Shown: in pieces, positions 38,159 to 46,700 of the stretch
How positions within the stretch are numbered: the stretch's first letter is position 1
Layout of the letters: each line of letters opens with the position of its first letter
Assembly (NCBI RefSeq): GCF_012184425.1
Contig: NZ_VTOW01000002.1
Coordinates: 310,001-374,000 of the forward strand
Length of the DNA: 64,000 nucleotides
DNA from: Candidatus Manganitrophus noduliformans
Lineage (GTDB): Bacteria > Nitrospirota > Nitrospiria > SBBL01 > Manganitrophaceae
Direction of reading: 5' to 3'
Notes under the pieces: generated by a model
Databases searched by the model: none
Seen by the model: only the letters and a program-made list of their open reading frames with translations
Told to the model about the DNA's origin: nothing
Position numbers and translations under genes: made by a program

Positions 38159-38728
38159 TTAGAATCGCCTTACAATCGGCCCCGCCTTTGCCTCCACGGA
38201 AGCGGCAATCTCCTTTTGAATTGCCGCCTGGATAGCTTCGGCCACTTCCGCCCCAGTCATTTTGTTTTTGCTCAACAGCGCATGAGCCACGGCCGGGATA
38301 GCCACTTTCCAACGGATGTGATTTATCACAAGCCTCCTTGTACGAATTCGGAGCCACTTACAATAAAGTCGCCAACTGTCGGGGTCATCATCGATATAAC
38401 CCATCAATTTAAAAACTTCGTGGCGGTCGGACCTTGCCCCTTCTTTGTTCCGTCGTCCCGAATAAAACCATTCCGCCTCTTCTCCCGCCATTAAGATCAT
38501 GATCTCCCGTTCAACCTTTAGTCTGGTCTTGTCTGATTCGTCATAATCGGGGTGGAAATTCCGAAGACGATGGCCTGCGGAGTGCCCCAAGCTACCATTT
38601 TTGTAATCCGGCACAATGGAAACGCGACATATCCGGCGGCCGAGTAAATAACTCGCCGCAGCGTGTCCCGCCTCATGGTAAGCGGTTCTCTCAAGCTTTT
38701 TAAGTTTACTTTTACTCGTTGATTTCAT
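38159..38728 (-). CDS. Stand-alone FtsH-type (M41) zinc peptidase domain
   Basis: 189 residues. The zinc motif HEAGH (H18, E19, H22) and a helix AGEEAEWFYSG followed by GARSDRHEVFKLM (probable third ligand D101) match the M41 peptidase domain of FtsH. The AAA ATPase and membrane parts are missing. It might act on a host or phage regulator, but no partner is seen. The start follows AGGAGG. A short membrane-protein frame ends 10 bases before it. Confidence 0.78.
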   Translation of the reverse strand: MKSTSKSKLKKLERTAYHEAGHAAASYLLGRRICRVSIVPDYKNGSLGHSAGHRLRNFHPDYDESDKTRLKVEREIMILMAGEEAEWFYSGRRNKEGARSDRHEVFKLMGYIDDDPDSWRLYCKWLRIRTRRLVINHIRWKVAIPAVAHALLSKNKMTGAEVAEAIQAAIQKEIAASVEAKAGPIVRRF

Positions 38729-38738
38729 CGGATACCTC

Positions 38739-38978
38739 CTACTGCCCCAGGTAGACTCTCAGGGCGATAACGACCGCCCATAAAGCCGCTGCAACGAACC
38801 CCAACAAAGCGGGCGGCTCTCTGACTACATTTCTCGCACTCCTCCGGGGAGCCGTTGGGGAGGCGAATCCCTTGAGCCCTTTAGAATCGCCCCACAATCG
38901 GCCGGCGCCCCTCAATTGATCGCATTCTGTTTTTCGCTTAACTGGTACTGGTAGCGAAGTAGATTGAAGCGATTGCAT
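38739..38978 (-). CDS. Possible small membrane protein
   Basis: The frame ends with a good membrane helix (ALLGFVAAALWAVVIALRVYLGQ) just before the peptidase gene. The N-terminal part (up to 79 residues) overlaps the preceding gene and is not clearly protein-like, so a shorter version starting at a TTG near 38,808 is possible. No family is recognised. The position, 10 bases before the peptidase start, suggests co-translation. Confidence 0.35.
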   Translation of the reverse strand: MQSLQSTSLPVPVKRKTECDQLRGAGRLWGDSKGLKGFASPTAPRRSARNVVREPPALLGFVAAALWAVVIALRVYLGQ

Positions 38979-39160
38979 TTGACCTTTGTGATCTCATCCT
39001 CCATCTGATGGAGCTCTTCAAGTGTCATATCCATGAGGGAGGTTATGATTTGAAAAATGACACCCCTCTTTTCTTCCTTTTTTTCTCTGTTGATCCTTGC
39101 CACTTCCGCCGGCGTGTTCTTGTTCTCGATAAGAGTCACTTTATTTCCGCTTGTTCTCAT
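38912..39160 (-). CDS. Hypothetical small charged protein
   Basis: 82 residues from ATG 39,160 with GAGGGGG upstream. Lys/Glu-rich with helical segments (TPAEVARINREKKEEKRGVIFQIITSLMDMTLEELHQMEDEITKVK), no membrane part, no recognised domain. Compact spacing to the neighbours supports a genuine phage-type gene. Confidence 0.55.
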   Translation of the reverse strand: MRTSGNKVTLIENKNTPAEVARINREKKEEKRGVIFQIITSLMDMTLEELHQMEDEITKVKCNRFNLLRYQYQLSEKQNAIN

Positions 39161-39198
39161 CGAAACCCCCTCGATGTTAAACCGCTAAATTTTCCGCT

Positions 39199-39372
39199 TC
39201 AACGCCTCTCGATCGATTCCCCTTGTTGCGGTCCTGATTCATTATTGGGATTCTTTCGGTCTGCGGGGCTCTTGCCCTTTTCCTTGCGTCTGAGGGCGGC
39301 CCGGTGGAACGCCGCAACGGCCCGGCTCATTTGGTCCAAGGTGGGTGGGTTTACTTTGTTGGGTTTTTCCAT
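39199..39372 (-). CDS. Small hypothetical protein (57 residues)
   Basis: Starts MEKPNKVNPPTLDQMSRAVA and ends GESIERR. AAGGAGG lies four bases ahead of the ATG at 39,372, one of the best ribosome sites in the element. Basic, with one likely helix (LDQMSRAVAAFHRAALRRKEKGK) and a polar tail. No domain is recognised. Confidence 0.6.
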   Translation of the reverse strand: MEKPNKVNPPTLDQMSRAVAAFHRAALRRKEKGKSPADRKNPNNESGPQQGESIERR

Positions 39373-39428
39373 TTGGCCTCCTTGCGCTTGGGGGGGCGTG
39401 ATTCTTGGGATGCCTCCTATTTACTCGA

Positions 39429-40415
39429 TCAGTGGTTTTCTCTGGCATAGCGCGCCTGCTCGTGCCTTAGCTCGGCCATGATTCGAGGGGACGGCTTTTC
39501 GTCTGGGAGAACCGCGCCGGACACCTCGAAGCTTCTCCTCTTCGCCGGGAGATTCGCCCGCGGGTGGGCTTTGAGGTATTCTTTCATTAAGGTGTCGACC
39601 CCGATATGGACATATCGCGCCGTGCTCGATACGCTGACATGCCCCAACATCTCCTTGACCTCAATGAGATTTGCGCCGCCCTCGATCATGTGGGTCGCGC
39701 ACGAGTGCCGCAAAGAGTGCGGGGTAAGATCCGGCCGGCCGATCATCACTGAATACTCGGTGACGATCCGATGTATCTGCCGGTCGGTCAACGGCTCCCC
39801 CCTGCTATTTAGGAAGACCGATTTTGATTTGAACGGCCGGACCTTCAAATAAGCTTTGATCGCGATGATAGCCTTCGACCCGATCGGTACGATACGATCC
39901 CGCCTCCCTTTTCCCTGGATGACCGTAATTAGCCCCCCTTCGAAATCGATATTATCCAAAAGCAGGTTCTCGCATTCCGAAACGCGGATGCCTGTTGAAT
40001 AGAGGGTTTCTAAAATTGCCAAATCTCGGAAGGTGCGCCAGGCGGAAACCAGCGGGGCCAACATCAGGCGGTTTGCCTGTTCGACAGTGGCAAATTTCGG
40101 GAGGGTGCTTTTCTGCTTGGGAGACTGAATTAGCTTTACGGGGTTGAACCCGATACGCCCCTCTCTCAATAGGAATTGAAAAAAGCTTTTCAGTGACGAA
40201 AGCCTGCGGGCGGCCGAAGAGGGTTCTATTTCAGCGTACGCCAGCCCCAAATACTTCCGGATCTCGGAAAGGTTCATTTCATCGAGGGTGAGGGAATTTT
40301 CATTCAGGTAATCATCGAATTGCTTTAGATCGCTGAGGTAGGTGCGGACCGTGTTCTCTGATAGGTCCCGCTCAATCGTCATGTATTTCTCAAAAGCTCG
40401 AAGCGCTTTCTTCAT
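39429..40415 (-). CDS. XerC/XerD-like tyrosine recombinase
   Basis: 328 residues with the full catalytic set: R144 (STGIRVSE), K169 (GKGRRDR), H233-x-x-R236 (HSLRH), H259 (MLGHVSVSSTARYVHI) and Y268. The N-terminal SAM-like core-binding domain (about residues 1-95, FEKYMTIERDLSENTVRTYLSDL) is that of XerC/XerD rather than of the lambda-type integrases at the other end. It may resolve multimers, invert a segment, or act as a second integrase. The C terminus has about 30 extra basic residues. Confidence 0.9.
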   Translation of the reverse strand: MKKALRAFEKYMTIERDLSENTVRTYLSDLKQFDDYLNENSLTLDEMNLSEIRKYLGLAYAEIEPSSAARRLSSLKSFFQFLLREGRIGFNPVKLIQSPKQKSTLPKFATVEQANRLMLAPLVSAWRTFRDLAILETLYSTGIRVSECENLLLDNIDFEGGLITVIQGKGRRDRIVPIGSKAIIAIKAYLKVRPFKSKSVFLNSRGEPLTDRQIHRIVTEYSVMIGRPDLTPHSLRHSCATHMIEGGANLIEVKEMLGHVSVSSTARYVHIGVDTLMKEYLKAHPRANLPAKRRSFEVSGAVLPDEKPSPRIMAELRHEQARYARENH

Positions 40416-40431
40416 CGCCCCCCCCTTGGGA

Positions 40432-40527
40432 TCATCCCGCCAGAGTGACCGAGACCGCCCATAGAAAGCGGATCACGACCCAGGCGAAGAAGGCCCCCCA
40501 AAAGATTGTTTTGATGTGATTGATCAC
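40432..40527 (-). CDS. Possible tiny membrane peptide
   Basis: A 31-residue frame from GTG 40,527, starting MINHIKTIFWGAFFAWVVIR and ending SVTLAG: one hydrophobic helix with a basic start. It lies between the helix-turn-helix gene and the recombinase gene. The ribosome site is weak. I list it because the amino-acid pattern is that of a real helix, but it could be chance. Confidence 0.3.
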   Translation of the reverse strand: MINHIKTIFWGAFFAWVVIRFLWAVSVTLAG

Positions 40528-40580
40528 ATGGGGATGATAGCCTAACATTGACAGGCTGTCAATAGCTTTACACTGTCAGG

Positions 40581-40790
40581 CTAAGAAGTGTTTTTTCCCC
40601 GCGTCTGGTGTGATTTCGAGACTTGATAGCTGTCAACGCTTTCAGCATCGATAGCCCATACTTTGCGGGGAGGCGGTGGGGCGACTTTCCGCCCTTTGAG
40701 TTTTCCGGTCTTGATCGCCTCCAAGACGGATTGACGGGAGATCCCGAGCTTTTTAGCGGATTCACTGAGGGAGTATGTTTTTTTCTTCAT
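40581..40790 (-). CDS. Small helix-turn-helix protein (excisionase-like)
   Basis: 69 residues from ATG 40,790. The motif TYSLSESAKKLGISRQSVLEAIKTGKLKGRKVAPPPPRKVWAIDAESVDSY (about residues 4-54) is that of MerR-like excisionase DNA-binding proteins. It lies 165 bases before the XerD-like gene on the same strand and may set direction for that recombinase. Confidence 0.75.
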   Translation of the reverse strand: MKKKTYSLSESAKKLGISRQSVLEAIKTGKLKGRKVAPPPPRKVWAIDAESVDSYQVSKSHQTRGKNTS

Positions 40791-40948
40791 GGCCTCGGAT
40801 GATACCATATGGGTTTAGGATGAAACAATCTGAAAAAGAGGGGAGAACAAGCGCCCTCAACACGTGTCTTATTTGACCGGCAGAGCTCCGAAGAGCCGCG
40901 AATCCGCGCCATCATCGGCCCGGGGAGGAACAATAATTTTTGGAGTGT

Positions 40949-41266
40949 TCATTGACTTGGAATTATTCCCATCCGGGCGGCCAGGTAGCCCCGCGCGAAC
41001 GCGTCCTTTCCGAGAAGATCGGTGAAGCGCTTCATTTTAACTTCCATCTCTTCAATGGAAGAATGGGAGCCTTTCAGATCGTCAAAGGCCGACCTTGTTT
41101 CCGAAGACCAGCCCAAGAGAAACGGCGTCAGAAGAGCACATTCAGCGCTCTCCAGTTCGTCGTATAAATTCTCACCAAGAAGACGGTATTGGGTAAGAAT
41201 CTCTGCGCGTTGATCCGGGGTGTGAGGCTTTGCCCATTCTGAGTTGGCCGATTCGTTTTGCTCCAC
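40949..41266 (-). CDS. Hypothetical protein
   Basis: About 105 residues from a GTG at 41,266 with AAGGAG five bases upstream. Soluble and helical (TPDQRAEILTQYRLLGENLYDELESAECALLTPFLLGW). No domain is recognised. It follows the tail-fibre-like gene on the same strand, where chaperones or fibre-assembly proteins are often found, but nothing in the sequence proves that. Confidence 0.5.
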   Translation of the reverse strand: MEQNESANSEWAKPHTPDQRAEILTQYRLLGENLYDELESAECALLTPFLLGWSSETRSAFDDLKGSHSSIEEMEVKMKRFTDLLGKDAFARGYLAARMGIIPSQ

Positions 41267-41337
41267 TTTGACTCCTTCCAAGGGTTAAATTAATTCTATT
41301 TCTTCCCTTCCTTCCATCCTCCATCAAAGCAAGATGA

Positions 41338-42291
41338 TTAAACTAATTCAACGGACACATGCTTAAACTCAAATTGGATGTTTGCATTTGCCACCGAATG
41401 TTGAGCGGTTAAAGAAAGGTCGAGCGTGCTTGCCACCCAGTCTTCACCCATGTTATCGTACTTTCCCCATACCTGAGTTCCGGCCCCTGTCGCGCTGGAT
41501 GGGTCGGCATCTGAGATTAGCGGACTTACATCTAGTTTCGAGTAGCAGTTATCCCCAAGAAGAATATTGAATTCCGCTGAGAGAATATGGACATTTCCGG
41601 AGGCGTGACTTGCTGCGGTCCACACGAGTTGACCAATCGTTGTTGCCCCGTATTTCAATCTTAGAGTGAAGTTTGAATTCCCCCCGGAATTATTGAAATA
41701 TCTCCCAAATACCCTAATAACCATCTTTCTTGCGGGGTTTGCCCCCCCTGCAATGGTATTAAAGCTTTCCATTGGTATTGATTTTTGGAATAACAGAGTT
41801 TCAGCGGTTGAGTTGCTTAAGATTAAATAGTCAAGCTGGCCCGTAGCCCATAGAGCCTCACGCAAAATTAATTCTCTTTTAATGAGGCTTTTAACAGAAG
41901 TTATCGCCGTACTGTTTGTTACCACTTTTAAGAGCCTTAACCCCGTCCAGCCCGGTTCAGGATCATTATTTGGGACTTCATTAAAAACAAGAATTCCATC
42001 TTCGTTTGCATCAATTCCAAGATCGACATAGGTGTCCCTGTTTGCCGTGTAGGTGTGGCCTTGGTCGCCCTTCTCGATATAAAATCCGTTTACAAGGGCT
42101 ATCCCTCCCGAAATGGTATGTGTGAGGTTTGCAGAGGTCGCCGCTTCAAAGCCGGTCGCTCCGAGGCCCCGCCAAGGTAAAACGGCCCGGTAAGTATCAA
42201 GGGCGTTTACGATGTTTCCGACCAATTGATCAAGCTTTGTGTCGGCCAATATTTCTGAGAGCGCAAAGTCTAGCTTTTTCCAATTACCCAT
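41338..42291 (-). CDS. Phage tail fibre or receptor-binding-like protein
   Basis: 317 residues, last in the tail module. The N terminus (WKKLDFALSEILADTKLDQLVGNIVNAL) looks like a short trimerising helix, and the middle (TISGGIALVNGFYIEKGDQGHTYTANRDTYVDLG) is typical of tail-fibre beta segments. The C-terminal 150 residues are Ser/Thr/Asn-rich beta, like receptor-binding tips. The gene is richer in A+T than its neighbours, as is common for fibre genes that are exchanged. No exact family is recognised. Confidence 0.65.
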   Translation of the reverse strand: MGNWKKLDFALSEILADTKLDQLVGNIVNALDTYRAVLPWRGLGATGFEAATSANLTHTISGGIALVNGFYIEKGDQGHTYTANRDTYVDLGIDANEDGILVFNEVPNNDPEPGWTGLRLLKVVTNSTAITSVKSLIKRELILREALWATGQLDYLILSNSTAETLLFQKSIPMESFNTIAGGANPARKMVIRVFGRYFNNSGGNSNFTLRLKYGATTIGQLVWTAASHASGNVHILSAEFNILLGDNCYSKLDVSPLISDADPSSATGAGTQVWGKYDNMGEDWVASTLDLSLTAQHSVANANIQFEFKHVSVELV

Positions 42292-42302
42292 TTAGTCCTC
42301 TC

Positions 42303-43523
42303 CTAAAAAAGTTTGTTCGTCCCCAACACCCCATGAGTGGATGAATTCAAAGTAAAGTAGGCTTGTCCGAATTCATTATCCTCTTCCGCCTCGATTTCGT
42401 ATTGCTGATTTAAAAGGTCCGCTGAAATCCCGTAGATTCTGAATACCTTAGAGGAGTAATCGAGTTGGGACCATGTAAGGCGGATATTATCCCCGAGTTG
42501 ATGGATGAGGGCTTGCGTTCCCTGCTTGGTTCGGAATACAACCGTTTCTGCCGGCTCAAAATATCTATAAACTAAACGGTCTGACAAGCTCTTTGCGGAA
42601 TAATATTCATAATGCCAAACCGCCGCATCGTTAAAATCTTTCTCAACCAATCCATAATCGGTTTGAGAGGTTGCGTTGTCGCTTGTCGCCTTATCTTCCC
42701 AAAAGTCCCCGATGGGGTCGTAGTTATACCAAACATTGGCCCGGTTGATGATCCGGCTTTTGTTGAAGTAGAGGCGGGCCGCTTGGAGATGGGCGGATTC
42801 TTCCGTAAAAGTATAAATAGTCGGATAAGTTTCTTTTGGTATGAACCGATTGAAATAAATCTTCCCGTCCGTCTCCCCATAAATCAGGGAATCGGTAAGC
42901 TTCCCAATCAGGCGGAGGGCCTCCGCGATTGTTTCGCCTCGAAAATAGGCTTTAAGCCTGAAAGCGAGGGAAGAGCAAATGCCCTTGTAAGCGGACCAAC
43001 TTGTATAATCTATATCGACGTTTGCCGTTGAGGCGGTCGAATCAAGCCCGCCGTGAGTTGTTAAAAGCGTCCAAGCAAGATCCGCCGGGTTATAGATGCT
43101 CCCGGTAAGATCCAGGGGGGCGGAAGAGGCCCCTAAATTCTTATCGATTGCACGTTGAGCCCTTGAGGAAAAAACCATGTAGACTTTCGGCCGCTCCGCG
43201 TCGGTGAAAAACTCAACGTCTTCGAGGAATCCCCGATACCTGTTGAAGTATTCACCATCGAACCCGAGCTCTATCTTCCCGATCTTCCCGATATTGCTCT
43301 TTGTGTTCTTTAAGAAATTAAACTCCTTTGAATCGTTCAAAAGCTCAACGGTAATGTCCGCGCCGTTTAAGTCGTCGCCCTCGAATTGCCTCTGAGAAAA
43401 GGAGCCGATGTTTAAGAGCTTGTCGGAATAGTCGGTTCCGCCTTCTGGAAATGAGAAACGCTTGGCCGGTATTCTCTGCGGATCGCCCGCGATTGTTTTA
43501 AAGCCGGCTGATACTGTATACAT
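42303..43523 (-). CDS. Phage tail hub or baseplate-like protein
   Basis: 406 residues between the tape measure and the fibre-like gene, the usual place for the distal-tail or hub protein. The N terminus (AGDPQRIPAKRFSFPEGGTDYSDKLLNIGSFSQRQFEGDDLNGADITVELLND) and the later domain with GETIAEALRLIGKLTDSLIYGETDGKIYFNRF suit the two-domain hub fold of gp27/Dit-like proteins. It starts one base after the tape measure stop. The assignment rests mainly on position and general pattern. Confidence 0.6.
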   Translation of the reverse strand: MYTVSAGFKTIAGDPQRIPAKRFSFPEGGTDYSDKLLNIGSFSQRQFEGDDLNGADITVELLNDSKEFNFLKNTKSNIGKIGKIELGFDGEYFNRYRGFLEDVEFFTDAERPKVYMVFSSRAQRAIDKNLGASSAPLDLTGSIYNPADLAWTLLTTHGGLDSTASTANVDIDYTSWSAYKGICSSLAFRLKAYFRGETIAEALRLIGKLTDSLIYGETDGKIYFNRFIPKETYPTIYTFTEESAHLQAARLYFNKSRIINRANVWYNYDPIGDFWEDKATSDNATSQTDYGLVEKDFNDAAVWHYEYYSAKSLSDRLVYRYFEPAETVVFRTKQGTQALIHQLGDNIRLTWSQLDYSSKVFRIYGISADLLNQQYEIEAEEDNEFGQAYFTLNSSTHGVLGTNKLF

Positions 43524-45803
43524 TTACCTCGCTCCTGGTTGCATTCCCCATGTATAGCCACGCCGGGAGAGATTTCGGGAGGCCCTGTTAAAGGTAGTTT
43601 TTAAAACTTGTTCCGCCTCATGGTCCGTAAAATCAGTTATTTTCCTAATGTTTGGAAGAGAGACGCTGATATTGATATTCCCCCCTCCCCCAAATACCCC
43701 TCCGAGCATCTCCCGGAGCCGGGAGAGCGGGGCCACAACTTCGGATTCTCCGCCTTCCGCAATTCTGGCCAGCATGGGCTTTGAGACGATTCCCCCGGCC
43801 CAAAGTCCATTTGCTTGGATCAACCGCGCGAGTTCCTCCTTCTCAGACCCTGAGAGCCGCCATTGCCGCCGGTTATTCACTTCCATTCCGAGTTCATCGA
43901 TAATTCCAATAATCGTGGCCGCCTTTGTGTTGAAATGTAGTTTATGCCACTGAGACCAGTCTCCGCCGGCCGCCCGGCGAACACCCGCCTCGACGGCCGG
44001 CTTTCCGAATTTTCGCTTTAGCCTCGCGTGATCGGTTTCATCTCCTCCGAAAATGGCATCTCCCGCCCTCAGAACAAGGCCGACTTGGGCGCCTATTGGA
44101 GATTCAACAAAGGCCGTGGCAATGTCCCCATTGTCGCCCGTTCTCGCCCGATTGGCCGCGTCGACCGCCACAACTCCGCCAACAATGGCCCCCCCGATTT
44201 GGCCGGCTGTCATTCCGCCCGCGCCGGCGGCGCCGGCTCCAATTCCTGTAGACGCCGCCGTATTGCTGGCCGCAATCTTGGCGTTGGTAGTCTCAGTGGT
44301 TGCAAGACGGAAAGCCTCCATCGCCGCCCATTCAGTCATGATCCTTGTTCCAAAAGCAATGACAGAGGCGAGGATCGCCTTTCCGATATCTTCGAAGCTC
44401 TTTTTTAAATCCTCGTGGTAAACGATGGCGCCGGCTACGGCATCGCCGATGCTGAATTTGATGTGCCGACCCAGACCCTCAAAGAATTCGCCCGTTTGCT
44501 TGGTCGCCGATTTAGCATTATCGACCATCCCCCTTTGGAGCCCATCGCCCATCTCATGGGCGATTTCCGCGACCATATCTGGAATGTATGAGTTGCCGAC
44601 TACGGCGTCATAGAGGTCCTTGAAGAATCCCTTCACGGCTTCGATCTTATCCTTGACTCCATCCACGATCGCGTTGAAGCGGTCGATTAGCTGTTGGCGG
44701 ATCCCGGCGACCATATCTTGAATGAATCCGGTCACCGCCTTTGCGGTTCTTTCGAAGGCGGCGACGATCTTATCCCAATTCTTCCAAACGACGATGGCGG
44801 CCGTAATGGCCGCCGCGACCCCGGCGATTGCCAAACCTACCGGACCGGTCAAAGCCGTCACAACGGCTCCGAGAATGGCAAGACCTCCGGTGAAAGCCCC
44901 GCCGAAGAGGCCGACGGCCGTTGTAACTGCGCCGATCGCTACGACGGCAGATCCAAGCGCCACCCCAAGGGCCGAAATCCCGACGATCCACTTCTTTGTG
45001 TCGGAATCGAGTTCCTTAAACCAATCGGTCATGGTCTTGGCGGCCGGAATGATCGCCTGCAGAATAATGGCGGTAATTTCGGCCAACGGCTCAAGGAGGC
45101 TCGCCCCGAGTTGGGTCCCGAGATTTCCGACAACTGTTGTAATTGCGCTCATGTTATCGAGGAAGGCGGCGCCGGCCTTGGCGGAATTTCCTGACATTTC
45201 CAGCCCCATCCCCCGAGCGGCTTCGGTTGTCTCCCGGATAGTCTGCCCCCCTTGTTTCATGAATGATGCGAGATCGATCCCAGATTTTCCCATCAACTCC
45301 ATCAGAATGGCGGACTGCTTGGCGGGGTCCTGCATCCCAGCAATTGCGTCGGCCAAATCGAGCATGACCTCATTGACGGGCCTGAGAGAGCCGTCTACGT
45401 CTTTCACGTCAATACCAAGCTCCTTGAAGATCTCGGCGGCCTTCCCGGTTCCGTCGCTCGCCTCGTTCATGTTCTTGGCAAGCTGAGTCATTCCGACGGC
45501 GAGTTTATCGATATCGGTTTTGTTTTGCTCGGCCGCGAATTTCAGGAGGGAGAGTTGCTCGACGGATATTCCGGTCTTATCGGAGAGGCCGATAAGATGA
45601 TCCCCGGTGTTGGCGGCCGAAGTCGCCAGCCCAAGCGCGGCCGCCCCGACTCCAGCAATCGCCACCGAGACGGCCCCTAAGATCTGCTTTCCATCTCCCA
45701 GTCCCTTGAGGAATCCATTGTATTCCCCGAGTGCGCCTTGTAGGCCGGACTTAAGCCCGTCGAATTGGGCACCGATTTTTAAAATCAATGACTCTTGAGA
45801 CAT
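43524..45803 (-). CDS. Phage tail tape measure protein
   Basis: 759 residues of the TP901 type. The N-terminal domain has GISVEQLSLLKFAAEQ, MTQLAKNMNEASDGTGKAAEIFKELGI and MQDPAKQSAILMELMGKSGIDL. Several long hydrophobic stretches (about residues 270-345, WIVGISALGVALGSAVVAIGAVTTAVGLFGG...) probably cross the host membrane at DNA ejection. From the general rule of about 0.15 nm tail per residue, the tail would be about 0.11 micrometre. AGGAGG precedes the ATG. The presence of a complete tape measure implies a tail is, or was, built. Confidence 0.93.
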   Translation of the reverse strand: MSQESLILKIGAQFDGLKSGLQGALGEYNGFLKGLGDGKQILGAVSVAIAGVGAAALGLATSAANTGDHLIGLSDKTGISVEQLSLLKFAAEQNKTDIDKLAVGMTQLAKNMNEASDGTGKAAEIFKELGIDVKDVDGSLRPVNEVMLDLADAIAGMQDPAKQSAILMELMGKSGIDLASFMKQGGQTIRETTEAARGMGLEMSGNSAKAGAAFLDNMSAITTVVGNLGTQLGASLLEPLAEITAIILQAIIPAAKTMTDWFKELDSDTKKWIVGISALGVALGSAVVAIGAVTTAVGLFGGAFTGGLAILGAVVTALTGPVGLAIAGVAAAITAAIVVWKNWDKIVAAFERTAKAVTGFIQDMVAGIRQQLIDRFNAIVDGVKDKIEAVKGFFKDLYDAVVGNSYIPDMVAEIAHEMGDGLQRGMVDNAKSATKQTGEFFEGLGRHIKFSIGDAVAGAIVYHEDLKKSFEDIGKAILASVIAFGTRIMTEWAAMEAFRLATTETTNAKIAASNTAASTGIGAGAAGAGGMTAGQIGGAIVGGVVAVDAANRARTGDNGDIATAFVESPIGAQVGLVLRAGDAIFGGDETDHARLKRKFGKPAVEAGVRRAAGGDWSQWHKLHFNTKAATIIGIIDELGMEVNNRRQWRLSGSEKEELARLIQANGLWAGGIVSKPMLARIAEGGESEVVAPLSRLREMLGGVFGGGGNINISVSLPNIRKITDFTDHEAEQVLKTTFNRASRNLSRRGYTWGMQPGAR

Positions 45804-45872
45804 TTGGTCCTCCTGATAAAATCTCTCATTTCCTGGGGCGGCCCTTCTTTAATCTTTGGGAAATAATATCCG

Positions 45873-46316
45873 TTAAGGTAGCGCCGATTCGGGGCTGACT
45901 TGTTCTTTCCCCCCCTCGATCGAGCGGACCGGAGTGGGTCCGCTCTCCCCCGCGGTATGTTCGGCTTTCCTACCCTGAACCACATACAGAATCAAGGCTT
46001 CCATATCTGAATCCGGGATATCGGAAAGAGAGATTTCGTTTTCATTCTCCGCCGGTCCATCAACAATTTTTGGGGCGGCCACGGTCGACTTGACGAGCTC
46101 CAAAAGTTGACGGATAACGGGGACCGCCTGAATAATCCCCTCCGGGGTACTCTCAGTTCCACTTTCTAAAATCTTTTGAAGGGAATCGATCGGGATATTC
46201 ATAAGGGTGAGCGCTTGAAATCGGCTCCCTTTTACTTTAACGATCATTCCGCTTGGTAATGCGAGTTCCTTAGTCGGCATCTTTGATGCCCATTCTTTAG
46301 CCGCTGTAGTCATCAT
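45873..46316 (-). CDS. Tail assembly chaperone-like protein
   Basis: 147 residues (or 146 from the second ATG, 46,313, which has the better ribosome spacing). It lies directly before the tape measure gene. The opening KELALPSGMIVKVKGSRFQALTLMNIP and the mainly helical rest, with SDIPDSDMEALILYVVQGR, match gpG-like chaperones that hold the tape measure during tail assembly. Near its end is a G7-A3 run at which a frameshift could add a second domain, as in lambda G/GT. Confidence 0.7.
   Translation of the reverse strand: MMTTAAKEWASKMPTKELALPSGMIVKVKGSRFQALTLMNIPIDSLQKILESGTESTPEGIIQAVPVIRQLLELVKSTVAAPKIVDGPAENENEISLSDIPDSDMEALILYVVQGRKAEHTAGESGPTPVRSIEGGKEQVSPESALP
45906..45915 (-). other. 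Candidate programmed frameshift site in the chaperone gene
   Basis: The minus strand reads GAG GGG GGG AAA GAA in frame, i.e. a run of seven G and three A. A -1 slip gives an extra 28 residues ending at 45,826, just before the tape measure ribosome site. A +1 (or -2) slip gives about 42 residues (GKNKSAPNRRYLNGYYFPKI...) ending at 45,785 inside the tape measure start. Both are plausible; the in-frame product ends at 45,873. Confidence 0.5.
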
Positions 46317-46481
46317 TTCCTCCGGATTGTTTGATGTTTCCCTTATATGGGAGTGTCGGGGCGGCCCCGTGGCCGGTGGGAGAACACCGGAGAGGCGGGC
46401 CGCCCCTTTTACCTCTTGCGTTCCGGCTATGTCAGGGGGTTGACTTCCCTCGTCGCCGCCGGCGCGCTCGTTCGGGCGACC

Positions 46482-46640
46482 TCAATCCTGCTTACTTTTC
46501 AGAATCCTCACCTGACCGTTTGCCTCCGCTTTCTTGAATGCCTGATAGGTGGAGAGCTTCGGGAATTCCTCCCGGAGCGTGGGGCTCCCTCTCCATTCTT
46601 TTTCCCATTGTTGCAAATCATATTCTGTAACTGTGGCCAT
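46482..46640 (-). CDS. Small phage-type protein (52 residues)
   Basis: Starts MATVTEYDLQQWEKEWRGSP and ends RILKSKQD. AAGGAG lies seven bases before ATG 46,640. Acidic/basic mixed and helical, with a pattern of aromatic residues in the first third (DLQQWEKEW). It lies between the 176-residue structural candidate and the tail chaperone, so it may belong to the tail module. No family is recognised. Confidence 0.62.
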   Translation of the reverse strand: MATVTEYDLQQWEKEWRGSPTLREEFPKLSTYQAFKKAEANGQVRILKSKQD

Positions 46641-46700
46641 TTTGTTTTCTCCTTTCGTTTATTTTTTTAATTCCCGTAAGGAATTCGGTCTTTGCCTTCA

